Positions 26,987 through 35,438 of a DNA stretch of 64,000 nt are shown piece after piece. Under the pieces are notes generated by a model. That model had not been told where the DNA came from. It saw only the letters and a program-made list of their open reading frames with translations, and searched no databases. A program made the position numbers and the translations under genes. Each line of letters opens with the position of its first letter. The stretch's first letter is position 1. Origin of the DNA: JANNNF01 sp963772935 (GTDB lineage Bacteria; Pseudomonadota; Alphaproteobacteria; Rhodobacterales; Rhodobacteraceae). The DNA lies in assembly GCA_963772935.1 (NCBI GenBank), contig CAVYZK010000004.1, forward strand, positions 516,832 through 580,831, in the 5' to 3' direction.

Positions 26987-28333
26987 ATGTCCATTCCTCA
27001 GTCCGGTGGTGGCGTTATTGAACGGTTCGAGCAACTGGCCGAACTGATGGAGTCCGGGTCCAAGCCGAAATCCGAATGGACCATGGGCACCGAGCATGAA
27101 AAATTCGGCTGGCTGACAGATACCCGCCAGCCGCTGCCCTATGCAGGCGACCGTTCCATTTCCGCCCTTTTCAAGGGGTTAGAGGCCAGATACGGCTGGA
27201 CCCCGGTGCGCGAGGGCGGCAACACCATCGGCCTGACCCGCAAGGGCGCCAACATCAGCTTGGAGCCCGGCGGGCAGTTTGAACTTTCGGGCGCGATGAT
27301 GCCCGACATGCACGCCACGGCGGCAGAGCTGCAAAACCATCTGGATGAGGTGGCAAGCATCGCAGACCCGATGGGCGTGCGCTTCATGGGCATTGGGGCC
27401 GCCCCCGAATGGTCGGGCGCGCAGATGCCGGTGATGCCCAAAGGGCGCTACCGTCTGATGACCGATTACATGGGCCGCGTCGGCACCCATGGCACGCAGA
27501 TGATGTACCGCACCTGCACCGTGCAGGTGAACCTCGACTATGCGTCGGAATCCGACATGGTCAAAAAACTGCGCGTGTCGCTGGCGTTGCAGCCGGTGGC
27601 GACCGCCCTGTTCGCCTCCTCGCCCTTCTTTGATGGTCAGTTGAACGGCCACAAATCCTGGCGCTCGCGCATCTGGCGCGGCTTGGACGACAGTCGCACC
27701 GGCATGCTGCCCTTCGCGTTTGAAGGCGATTTCGGCTTTCAGGCCTATGTCGATTGGGTGTTGGATGTGCCGATGTATTTCGTCTACCGCGACGGCAAAT
27801 ACATCAACGCTTTGGGTCAGTCTTTCCGCGATTTCCTGAAGGGCGAATTGCCCGCCTTGCCCGGCGAATACCCCACCCTGTCGGATTGGGCCGACCATAT
27901 GACCACCGTATTCCCCGAAGCGCGGGTCAAGAAATACATCGAAATGCGCGGTGCCGATTGCGGCGACCAACGCCACATCAACGCGCTGCCCGCGTTCTGG
28001 GTGGGCCTGATGTACGACCAGTCGGCACTGGATGCCGCATGGGATCTGGTCAAGGGGCTGGACGCCGAGACCCGCGAAGGCCTGCGCGTGGCCGCGTCGG
28101 TTGACGGGCTGCAGGGGCAGGCGGGGGGCGTCAAGATCCTCGATCTCGCCCGCGCGGCGGTCGATCTGTCACTCGCAGGCCTTGCCGCACGCGGCCTTGG
28201 CGAAGAAGTCTACCTCGCCCCCGTGCAGGAAAACGTCGCCGCAGCAGCCACCCAAGCCGACCGCTGGCTGGCGCTGTATCACGGCGCATGGGGCGGCGAC
28301 CTGACGCCGATTTATGACGCGTCGAGTTTGTAG
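26987..28333 (+). CDS. gshA: glutamate-cysteine ligase, plant/alphaproteobacterial type (GshA)
   Basis: A 448-residue class of gamma-glutamylcysteine synthetase that makes the first intermediate of glutathione. Diagnostic blocks: EWTMGTEHEKFGW, GANISLEPGGQFELSGA, MPKGRYRLMTDYM, RTCTVQVNLDYASE and GADCGDQRHINALPAFWVG. I chose the ATG at 26987 (MSIPQSGGG) with GGAG upstream. It stands after rsmE and the membrane protein in the same direction and may be followed by the hairpin near 28424. Confidence 0.95.
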   Translation: MSIPQSGGGVIERFEQLAELMESGSKPKSEWTMGTEHEKFGWLTDTRQPLPYAGDRSISALFKGLEARYGWTPVREGGNTIGLTRKGANISLEPGGQFELSGAMMPDMHATAAELQNHLDEVASIADPMGVRFMGIGAAPEWSGAQMPVMPKGRYRLMTDYMGRVGTHGTQMMYRTCTVQVNLDYASESDMVKKLRVSLALQPVATALFASSPFFDGQLNGHKSWRSRIWRGLDDSRTGMLPFAFEGDFGFQAYVDWVLDVPMYFVYRDGKYINALGQSFRDFLKGELPALPGEYPTLSDWADHMTTVFPEARVKKYIEMRGADCGDQRHINALPAFWVGLMYDQSALDAAWDLVKGLDAETREGLRVAASVDGLQGQAGGVKILDLARAAVDLSLAGLAARGLGEEVYLAPVQENVAAAATQADRWLALYHGAWGGDLTPIYDASSL

Positions 28334-28401
28334 GGCTATCTCGGACCGAGGTACCGCCTTTCGTGGATTGGAGAACTGACCTCCTTCTTTTGCCCGGAAT
28401 C

Positions 28402-28545
28402 AAGCGCGTAGCGCGCCGGGCAATGCCCGACCGCCCCCTCGGGCGGGCATTTTGCAACCTAACCAGCAGAAATTCCGTTGGATGGGTTGAACCATAAAGC
28501 GCGTAGAACTGGCGTTGCCTGCCCACCCGGCGGTCGGGCATCGCC
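28402..28545. repeat. paired GC hairpins with a repeated flank after gshA
   Basis: A stem CCGCCC-CCTC-GGGCGG followed by GCATTTT (28431-28454) could terminate gshA. A second hairpin with arms TGCCC/GGGCA occurs near 28519-28540. The 10-mer AAGCGCGTAG appears at 28402 and again at 28497. No ORF is supportable in 28334-28577. Confidence 0.5.
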
Positions 28546-28577
28546 CTATCGTTGCACTAGTTTAAAGGCCTAGTCGA

Positions 28578-28811
28578 TTGACACTCGATCATCTCGCACT
28601 TTTGCTGAGTTTTGTGCCAGTCACGCTGTTATTTGCGTCAGATATATTGAACTTCAGGTATCGTGTTTTAACCGGCGCGGCGTATTTGACCACTCTGTTG
28701 CCAACTGCCTTGTACTGGTGGATCGACGATAGGTTTTATGCAGAATTTCTGGCGTTTTCACTGGTTTTTGTCGGATTTGTGCATCTGCATGCGACGATCC
28801 TAACGGGATAG
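28578..28811 (+). CDS. small hydrophobic protein (hypothetical)
   Basis: A 77-residue frame predicted to have two or three membrane segments (LALLLSFVPVTLLFA, LTTLLPTALYWW, FLAFSLVFVGFVHLHATIL). The only start is a TTG with a weak AAAGG about 9 bases upstream. The stretch is AT-richer than its neighbours. No family recognised; it could be a chance ORF. Confidence 0.35.
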   Translation: MTLDHLALLLSFVPVTLLFASDILNFRYRVLTGAAYLTTLLPTALYWWIDDRFYAEFLAFSLVFVGFVHLHATILTG

Positions 28812-29010
28812 AGCCGAATAGGATGGCCCATGTATTTCACGGACCAAATTGCTCCCCCTCCTCGGCGGCTTGCGTCAGCAACCAACTCAAGATCGTTTCG
28901 GGCACGTTGATTAATCTGAACAAAATGACATCAGATTAAAATTCCGTTAAAACCTATTCATAACCATCTGATAATAAACAAAACAATCCCGTCCCCTCAA
29001 GGGACACCCC
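28812..29010. other. AT-rich gene-free stretch downstream of plsY
   Basis: About 200 bases with low GC and A-rich runs. Near 28990-29010, a weak stem GTCCC/GGGGAC read on the minus strand is followed by a T-rich tract and may terminate the leftward plsY transcript. Nothing else recognised. Confidence 0.35.
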
Positions 29011-29625
29011 CTATTTCTTCTTCCCAATCCTAGGCTCCGTCCCGGCCTTGATGCGGCCCAGATTCTCCGCATGGCGCAGGTAGACCAGCAGCGTCAGGAT
29101 CACCACCAGCACGATCATCCGCCCCTCACCAAACACCACCAGCCACAGCGAAGACAACGCCGCCGCCACCAAGGCCGACAGCGAAGATATCCGGCTGATC
29201 GCCGCCACCACCAACCACGTCGCGCAGGTCGCCAGCCCCACCGGCCATGCCAGCGCCAGCAGGATGCCAAGGAACGTCGCCACCCCCTTGCCGCCCTTGA
29301 AGTTCAGCCAGACCGGAAACAGATGCCCCAGAAACGAGGCCAACCCCGCCAGTTGCGCCGCATCCTCCCCGGCAAAATACCGGGCCACCAGCACCGCAAT
29401 CCCCCCCTTGCCCGCATCAAGGATCAACGTCGCCAAAGCCGCAGGCTTGTTCCCCGTCCGCAAAACATTGGTCGCGCCAATGTTGCCCGACCCGATCTTG
29501 CGCAGATCGCCCAACCCCATCGCCCGGGTGATCACGATGCCAAACGGAACCGACCCCAGCAGATAGGCCAGCACAGCCACCAAAATCAGCGTGTCGTAAC
29601 CAGAGGTGATGTCAGGCATGATCAT
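29011..29625 (-). CDS. plsY: acyl-phosphate:glycerol-3-phosphate acyltransferase PlsY
   Basis: A 204-residue five-helix membrane acyltransferase that makes lysophosphatidic acid from acyl-phosphate. The three family motifs are intact: GSVPFGIV, SGNIGATNVLRT and GHLFPVWLNFKGGKGVAT. Its ATG at 29625 overlaps the repaired pyrC stop (ATGA), indicating coupling; a second ATG at 29619 is better spaced from the AAAGG site. Confidence 0.95.
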   Translation of the reverse strand: MIMPDITSGYDTLILVAVLAYLLGSVPFGIVITRAMGLGDLRKIGSGNIGATNVLRTGNKPAALATLILDAGKGGIAVLVARYFAGEDAAQLAGLASFLGHLFPVWLNFKGGKGVATFLGILLALAWPVGLATCATWLVVAAISRISSLSALVAAALSSLWLVVFGEGRMIVLVVILTLLVYLRHAENLGRIKAGTEPRIGKKK

Positions 29626-30898
29626 CCTTTGAACGGAAAGACTTGGGCACCGGCCACGAAGGTTGCCAGCACCTTACCCTCCATCCGCTGCCCGTCAAAC
29701 GGGGTATTCTTGGATTTCGACAGCAAGGCAAAGCGGTCCAGCAAGAACGGCGCGTCGGGGTCGAACAGCACCAGATCACCCGGTGCCCCCTCGGCCATGC
29801 CGCCCCTGCGGCAGCCCCAGCAGACCGGGCCGGGTTGAACGACAGCGCGCGGAACAGGGTCGGCAGGTCCATCGCCCCCGCATGATACAGCCGCATCGCG
29901 GCAGGCAGCAGGGTTTGCAGGGCGACGGCCCCGGGGGCGGCATCTTCAAACGGCAGGCGCTTGGATTCCTCGTCTGCGGGCGTGTGGAACGAGGATATCA
30001 CGTCGATCAGCCCATCGGCTACGGCTTGCACAACGGCCAGCCGATCCTCCTCAGACCGCAGGGGCGGGGTGAACTTGAAGAAGGTGCGGTAATCGCCCAC
30101 GTCCAGTTCGTTCAGCGTCAGGTGATGGATCGAGGTGCCAGCCGTGACCGCCAGCCCGTTGGCCTTGGCGCGGGCAAGGGCGGGCAGGGCGCGGGCGGTG
30201 GTGATCTGGTCGGCGTGATAGCGGGCACCCGTCATTTCCACCAAGGCGATGTCGCGGTCCAGCCCCATCCGTTCGGCAATCGGGGCCACGGCGGGCAGGC
30301 CGCGCAGCGACGCAAACTTGCCGCTGGTGGCCGCCGCCCCCGCCGACAGCCCCGGTTCCTGCGGATGGCCGATCACCAGCGCGCCAAGGCTGCGGGCATA
30401 GGTCAGCGCGCGGGACAGCGCCTTGGTATCGGTCGCCACATGGAAGGCGTCGGTAAAGGCGATCGCGCCTGCATCCAGCAGAAAGCCGATCTCGGTCATC
30501 TCGCGCCCCTCCCGTCCCTTGGTCAGGGCGGCCATGTGGCGGATGCGGACCGGGCTTTCAGCGGCGCGGCGAGTCACAAACTCCAGCACTTCGGGCGTAT
30601 CAATCGCGGGGGTGGTGTCAGGACGGGCGATGATCGTGGTGACCCCGCCTGCCGCCGCAGCAAGCCCGGCCGAGCGAAAGGATTCGCGGTGCCTCTCACC
30701 CGGCTCACCGATTTTTACACCGATATCAACGATGCCGGGGGCAAGGCAAAAGCCGCCGCAGTCGATCACTTGCGCCCCTTTGGGCGCGTGGGCCGCCCCA
30801 ATGGCGGCGATGATGCCGCCGTCCAGCACCAGATTGCCGATGGATTCAGTCCCAGCCTCGGGGTCGATCAGGCGGGCGTTTTGCAGGAAGATCGTCAT
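29622..30898 (-). CDS. pyrC: dihydroorotase PyrC (two frameshifts near the C-terminus)
   Basis: About 424 residues after repair; an amidohydrolase of the PyrC/allantoinase type converting carbamoyl-aspartate to dihydroorotate. The usual first metal motif (DxHxH) reads VDIGVKIGEPG here, the pattern of non-catalytic PyrC homologues that accompany PyrB, so catalysis is doubtful. After FNPAR the frame shifts twice: at the CC of 29825-29826 and the C4 at 29803-29806. Removing one base at each restores LLGLPQGGMAEGAPGDLVLF and the end VFPFKG. Start ATG 30898. Confidence 0.82.
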
Positions 30899-30986
30899 GC
30901 GGGCCTCTGGATTGCGGCATATCTGCGGGCTGGACAAGGAAAGACGGTTCGGGGGGCTTAGACGGTTTGGGGGGCCGATTGCCAGC

Positions 30987-31481
30987 CTAAACTGTGCCCG
31001 CTTGAATCTGGCGCATCAGGGCCATCACATGCAGCCCGTCCGTCAGATTGGCAAATTTGCCAGACCCCGCCGGATCGGTGAATGTCAGGGTCAGGGGATC
31101 ACCGCCATCCGATGCAAGCAGGGTGGCGGCGGTGATCGGGCAATCCGTGATCGTTCGCCCCGTAATCGGGCGCGCCACCACGGTAATCGCCCGTTGGTTG
31201 GTCAGCGCGTACCAGGTGCGCCGTTGCCACCAGGCGGCCAGCAGCGTGTCGTCCAGCACGCCGCGCAGGACCAGTGCCAACACCCCCAACCCCACCAACC
31301 GCATCAGAAGGGGCACGTCGGTGGCCACAAACACCACCAGCAGCGCGAAGACCGCGATGAACACGACCATGAACAGGGTGCGCAGATGGCCGGGCTTGAA
31401 CGGCAGCGCGGGGTCCGGGCGCCCCTGCCACAGCAGGGACTCGCCGGGGGCCAGCAGATCGGGCCAGTTGGGCGGCGTCAT
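30987..31481 (-). CDS. small membrane protein with PH-like C-terminal part (hypothetical)
   Basis: A 164-residue protein: an N-terminal LAPGESLLWQGRPDP motif typical of bacterial PH-domain membrane proteins, two transmembrane helices (FMVVFIAVFALLVVFVAT, LMRLVGLGVLALVL), then RTWYALTNQRAITV. The ATG at 31481 overlaps the upstream stop (ATGA), so the two are coupled. Function unknown. Confidence 0.75.
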   Translation of the reverse strand: MTPPNWPDLLAPGESLLWQGRPDPALPFKPGHLRTLFMVVFIAVFALLVVFVATDVPLLMRLVGLGVLALVLRGVLDDTLLAAWWQRRTWYALTNQRAITVVARPITGRTITDCPITAATLLASDGGDPLTLTFTDPAGSGKFANLTDGLHVMALMRQIQAGTV

Positions 31482-32023
31482 GCCAGCCACCAGAGGGCCA
31501 GAGCGACCAGCACAACCGCCACCGCGACAATGGGGCCAGCGGGCGCGCGGCGGGTGGGGGCAGGGGCGGGGGCGATGGTCGGCCTGATGGTGTCGGTCTG
31601 ACCGGCAGGGGCGGCGGGCCAGAGGCGGGCAGGGTCTGCATCCGCCGACATATAGGTTCCGACCAGTGACACCCCGCCGCTTGGGTGGATCGTACCGCCT
31701 GTGGCCGACAGCGCCGCCGACGGCACGATCAGCACCGTCCCTTTGATGTCGGCCAGTGCGCCCATGTTCAGTGCCGCCTCGGGCACGTCATGCCCCTCGG
31801 CCAGATAACCGCCAAGCCCCAGATCGCCCAGATCGGCGATTTGCACCACGTCGATCTGGGCGGGGTTCAGGTCGGGGTTGCCCAGCAGGTCGTGCAACCG
31901 GGCCGGAGCCTGCTGCAAAAGCTGGCGCTCGTCATGGGTCAGTTGTACGGCAAATACCCGCACCACCCCACGCTCGCCCTGAGGGATATGCAGCGGGTCT
32001 GGATGCAGTGGGTCTGGGGTCAT
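31478..32023 (-). CDS. C-terminally anchored hypothetical protein
   Basis: A 181-residue protein with a soluble N-terminal part (RVFAVQLTHDERQLLQQAPARL, a leucine-rich middle) and one C-terminal membrane helix (PIVAVAVVLVALALWWLA) after a Pro-rich linker. It overlaps the next gene by ATGA. The start at 32023 (MTPDPLHPDP) is preferred over a GTG ten codons upstream. No catalytic motif seen; position between pyrB and pyrC suggests co-transcription rather than a pyrimidine role. Confidence 0.7.
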   Translation of the reverse strand: MTPDPLHPDPLHIPQGERGVVRVFAVQLTHDERQLLQQAPARLHDLLGNPDLNPAQIDVVQIADLGDLGLGGYLAEGHDVPEAALNMGALADIKGTVLIVPSAALSATGGTIHPSGGVSLVGTYMSADADPARLWPAAPAGQTDTIRPTIAPAPAPTRRAPAGPIVAVAVVLVALALWWLA

Positions 32024-32140
32024 GGGGCCGCATCCTTCATCGACACTCACCAATCATGCAAAACGGCTGGTGAAGGGGAGGCTAGTAGAACTTCGGCGCA
32101 GGGCCAAGGTTCCCCTGTTGAAGAAGCGGCAGGCGGGCCG

Positions 32141-32290
32141 CTATCCCGCCGACAGGACCAGCCACAGCACGAACAGGAACAGTGCCACAAGGACGACGGT
32201 CGCCACCATGCCGCCGATGCGGGCGTCGGACATCGGGGGCTTGGCGGCAGGAGGCGTGGCGTTGGTGGGACCGTCAGGGGTGTCGGGCAT
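32141..32290 (-). CDS. 49-residue single-pass membrane protein (hypothetical)
   Basis: A short gene with a convincing GGAGAG ribosome site 5-7 bases before the ATG at 32290. The product is an N-terminal Pro/Thr-rich stretch and a C-terminal membrane helix (MVATVVLVALFLFVLWLVL) with almost no tail. It belongs to the leftward pyrB-pyrC transcription unit. No family recognised. Confidence 0.55.
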   Translation of the reverse strand: MPDTPDGPTNATPPAAKPPMSDARIGGMVATVVLVALFLFVLWLVLSAG

Positions 32291-32842
32291 CGGAACTCTC
32301 CATCGCGCAGCAGGGGCAGGGCGTCTTGGCATTCCGCTTCTGTCAAGCCTGCGAAAGCCAAGCCACCATTTCCGCCGTCCAACGGTTCGACGGCAACCAA
32401 CCAGTCAAACACCCGCTTCACGACCGCGATGCGCCGCGGACCCCGCAGATCCATCGCCTCTTGCGAGGCGTGGAAGATAGACCGCGGCCTTCGATCAGGA
32501 CTCGTGCCTGGTCAGTGATGTGATAAGCGGTGCCTGACACGCTCCACAAGAAGTACGGGCAACTGCGCCAGCATCACTGCGCCGGACACAAGCGCCAGCC
32601 AGCCGAAAAAATAGAGCTTGTTGCCGCTTCGGAAATTGCTTGCGAAGATCGCAGCGTCGTCGCCGGCTATGTCACACCGTAAAGCGGGTGAGGCCAAGTT
32701 GCACAATGCCGAAAAACCGGGACACTGCAAAAGAGCCGCAGTGTAAGCCATTCCGAAAGCCCGCGTGTTCGGGACGACGGTTTGCCTCCCAAAGGACCGT
32801 CTCGCCCGGCAAAGGATCGCCAAGGGATGTCGTCCCATGGCG
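32291..32842. other. 550-bp stretch with broken coding traces between pyrB and the small membrane gene
   Basis: Minus-strand reading gives a C-terminal-looking piece with one membrane helix ending RVRHRLSHH (stop at 32512), and a piece from about 32454 down to 32297 (VVKRVFDWLVAVEPLDGGNGG, then GLTEAECQDALPLLRDGEF) that looks coding but has no clean start or stop. I cannot assemble a complete gene; frameshifted small genes or remnants are both possible. Confidence 0.4.
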
Positions 32843-33805
32843 TCACACCATCACCCCCACCGCCGCCCGCCCGCGTTCCGCCCGCAGGTTCCGCGCCAGC
32901 AAATCCATGCAGGCCATGCGCACGGCGACACCCATTTCGACCTGATCCTGAATGACGGTTCGGTTGATGTCGTCGGCCAGATCGCCGTCGATCTCGACCC
33001 CGCGGTTCATCGGGCCGGGGTGCATGACGATGGCGTCGGGGTTGGCGAAGCGCAGCTTTTCGGCGTCCAGCCCATAGCGGTGGTAATACTCGCGTTCGGA
33101 GGGGATGAACCCGCCGTCCATGCGTTCTTTCTGAAGGCGCAGCATCATCACCACATCGACGCCTTCCAGACCTTTGCGCATGTCGTCGAACAATTCACAC
33201 CCGAAATCCTGCACGCCTGCGGGCATCAGCGTTGGGGGGGCGATCAGGCGGATGCGGTTTTCCATTTTGCCCAGCAGGATCAGGTTGCTGCGGGCGACGC
33301 GGGAATGGGCGATATCGCCGCAGATCGCAATCGTCAGGCGCTGAATCCGGCCCTTGGCGCGGCGGATGGTCAGGGCGTCCAGCAGGGCCTGCGTCGGATG
33401 TTCGTGCCGCCCGTCGCCCGCGTTCAGCACGGCGCAGTTGACCTTGGACGCCAGCAGATTGACCGCCCCTGAGGATGGATGCCGCACCACCAGCAGGTCA
33501 GGGTGCATGGCGTTCAGGGTCATCGCGGTGTCGATCAGGGTCTCCCCCTTCTTCACCGACGAGGACGCCACCGACATGTTCATCACATCGGCCCCAAGCC
33601 GCTTGCCTGCCAGTTCAAAACTGGCCTGCGTGCGGGTGGAGTTTTCGAAGAACATGTTGATCTGGGTCAGGCCGGCCAGCGTGTCAGACTGTTTGACCGT
33701 GCGGCGGTTCAGATCGACATAGCGGTCGGCCAGATCGAGGATGGTGGTGATATCCTGCGGCGACAGATGTTCGATGCCAAGCAGATGACGGGCGCGGAAG
33801 GACAT
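32843..33805 (-). CDS. pyrB: aspartate carbamoyltransferase catalytic subunit PyrB
   Basis: A 320-residue enzyme condensing carbamoyl phosphate and aspartate in pyrimidine synthesis. Carbamoyl-phosphate site FFENSTRTQASFE, HPTQALLD and AICGDIAHSRVARSN are intact, as is the aspartate-loop region MLRLQKERM. CAGGAG sits exactly at the outer ATG (33811), so the inner ATG at 33805 with 6-base spacing is the better start. Leftward with pyrC and plsY further down. Confidence 0.96.
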   Translation of the reverse strand: MSFRARHLLGIEHLSPQDITTILDLADRYVDLNRRTVKQSDTLAGLTQINMFFENSTRTQASFELAGKRLGADVMNMSVASSSVKKGETLIDTAMTLNAMHPDLLVVRHPSSGAVNLLASKVNCAVLNAGDGRHEHPTQALLDALTIRRAKGRIQRLTIAICGDIAHSRVARSNLILLGKMENRIRLIAPPTLMPAGVQDFGCELFDDMRKGLEGVDVVMMLRLQKERMDGGFIPSEREYYHRYGLDAEKLRFANPDAIVMHPGPMNRGVEIDGDLADDINRTVIQDQVEMGVAVRMACMDLLARNLRAERGRAAVGVMV

Positions 33806-33923
33806 GGGCATCTCCTGTGGGGTAGGGCGCTTATGCCAAAGGCGCGGGGTTGGGGCAACGCGCAATTCCGCAGGCGGGCGGTCTGCCTTGCCCCCGGCGG
33901 GGGGGCGGCTTACCGTCCAGTCT

Positions 33924-34739
33924 ATGGGAATCGGGGTGAACATAGCGGCGGACGGGGCGGATTGGCCCGGCGATTGGCACGCGGCTTTGGCGGCGCTGGC
34001 CTGGCAGGTTGATCTTGGCGTGACCGAGGTTGTGGGCGATGTGCCCGTCAACCGCTATGAACTGGCCGAGGCGGTGCGGCCCGCCCCCAAAGCCCAAAGT
34101 GCGCCGGTGGTTGAGATGCCCCCGGTTCAGGCGGGCGCGGATGTGGCGGTCGCGGCGGCGGTTGCGGCGGCGGGGCGGGCGCAGACCCTCGATGCTCTGC
34201 GCGACGCGATGGCAGGCTACGATCACTGCGAACTGAAACGGGGCGCGCGCAATCTGGTGTTCGCCGATGGCAACCCTGCGGCACGGGTGCTGGTGCTGGG
34301 TGAGGCCCCGGGGCGGGACGAGGATCAGGAGGGGCGGCCCTTCGTGGGGCCGGCGGGCCAGTTGCTGGACCGGATGTTCGCGGCCATCGGGCTGGATCGC
34401 GCAGCGGTGGACCCGGCCAAGGCGCTGTATATCACCAACGTCTTGCCGTGGCGGCCCCCGGCCAACCGCGACCCCGAGCCTGAGGAAATCGCCATGATGC
34501 GCCCGTTTCTGGAACGGCACATCACTCTTGTGAACCCCGAGATCATCGTGGTCATGGGCAACACGCCGCTGATGGCGATGACCGGGGCCAAGGGGATTGT
34601 GCGCGCACGCGGGGTCTGGGGGCAAGCCTTGGGCAAACCCCTGCTGCCAATGGTCCATCCGGCCTATCTGCTGCGCAATCCGATTGCCAAGCGCGAGGCC
34701 TGGGCGGATCTGCTGGCACTAAAGGCGCGGCTGGGATGA
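33924..34739 (+). CDS. family 4-like uracil-DNA glycosylase
   Basis: About 271 residues. The N-terminal 85 residues are Ala/Pro-rich and variable; the UDG fold follows with GEAPGRDEDQEGRPFVGPAGQLLD, ITNVLPWRPPANRDP and the HPAYLLRNP motif. It removes uracil (or a related lesion) from DNA. The four Fe-S cysteines of classical family 4 are absent; only one Cys (HCELKRG) remains in the protein. Start either ATG 33924 or GTG 33936. Divergent from pyrB. Confidence 0.85.
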   Translation: MGIGVNIAADGADWPGDWHAALAALAWQVDLGVTEVVGDVPVNRYELAEAVRPAPKAQSAPVVEMPPVQAGADVAVAAAVAAAGRAQTLDALRDAMAGYDHCELKRGARNLVFADGNPAARVLVLGEAPGRDEDQEGRPFVGPAGQLLDRMFAAIGLDRAAVDPAKALYITNVLPWRPPANRDPEPEEIAMMRPFLERHITLVNPEIIVVMGNTPLMAMTGAKGIVRARGVWGQALGKPLLPMVHPAYLLRNPIAKREAWADLLALKARLG

Positions 34740-34837
34740 GTTTTCACGCGGTTGCTTTGGCAATAGGCCTCGTCGGCGGCGTTGCCGCCAACATCGGCGT
34801 TTTGGCACGTCAGGGGGTAAGTGATGAGCCGGATTGA
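34736..34837 (+). CDS. 33-residue hydrophobic small ORF between UDG and moaB
   Basis: An ATG overlapping the UDG stop (ATGA) opens a 33-codon frame, with a hydrophobic stretch (VALAIGLVGGVAANIGVLA), ending 14 bases inside moaB. Such coupling could be real or a chance. No function assigned. Confidence 0.3.
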   Translation: MSFHAVALAIGLVGGVAANIGVLARQGVSDEPD

Positions 34838-35363
34838 TGAAAGCGTGGCCTTCGTGCCGGTGCGGATTGCCGTGCTGACCGTATCAGACACGCGGGGGCC
34901 GGGGGATGACAGGTCAGGCGATACACTGGTCGAACGGCTTGTGGGCGCGGGGCATCTGTTGGCAGACCGGGGGATCCTGCGCGATGATCGCGCGGCCATT
35001 GCCGCGCAGTTGCGGGCGTGGATCGCCGATCCGCAGGTCGATGTGATCCTGACCACCGGCGGCACTGGCCTGACCGGGCGCGATGTCACGGTCGAGGCGC
35101 ACCGGGATGTGTATGAAAAGGAAATCGACGCCTTCGGCACGGTGTTCACCATCGTGTCGATGCAGAAAATCGGCACCTCGGCGGTGCAAAGCCGGGCCTG
35201 TGGCGGCGTCGCGGGCGGCACTTATCTGTTCGCGCTGCCCGGCAGCCCCGGGGCCTGCCGCGATGCCTGGGATGAGATTTTGCGCTGGCAGTTGGACCTG
35301 CGCCACCGGCCCTGCAATTTTGTCGAGATCATGCCCCGGCTGGAAGAACATCGCCGTAAGTAG
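34824..35363 (+). CDS. moaB: molybdenum cofactor biosynthesis protein B (MoaB)
   Basis: A 179-residue MogA/MoaB-type protein that adenylylates or binds molybdopterin. Signatures: RIAVLTVSDTRGPGDDRSGDTL, DVILTTGGTGLTGRDVT and AGGTYLFALPGSPGACRDAWDE. Start ATG 34824 after AGGGGG. Molybdenum cofactor is needed by the xanthine dehydrogenase encoded 20 kb away, though MoaB is a general cofactor gene. Confidence 0.93.
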   Translation: MSRIDESVAFVPVRIAVLTVSDTRGPGDDRSGDTLVERLVGAGHLLADRGILRDDRAAIAAQLRAWIADPQVDVILTTGGTGLTGRDVTVEAHRDVYEKEIDAFGTVFTIVSMQKIGTSAVQSRACGGVAGGTYLFALPGSPGACRDAWDEILRWQLDLRHRPCNFVEIMPRLEEHRRK

Positions 35364-35438
35364 GGGACAGATTCGCCGGAGCAAAGGTCAGGGCTGCAAT
35401 CACAGGGCCTGTGCATCTGACAGATGCGCGATGTGGCC

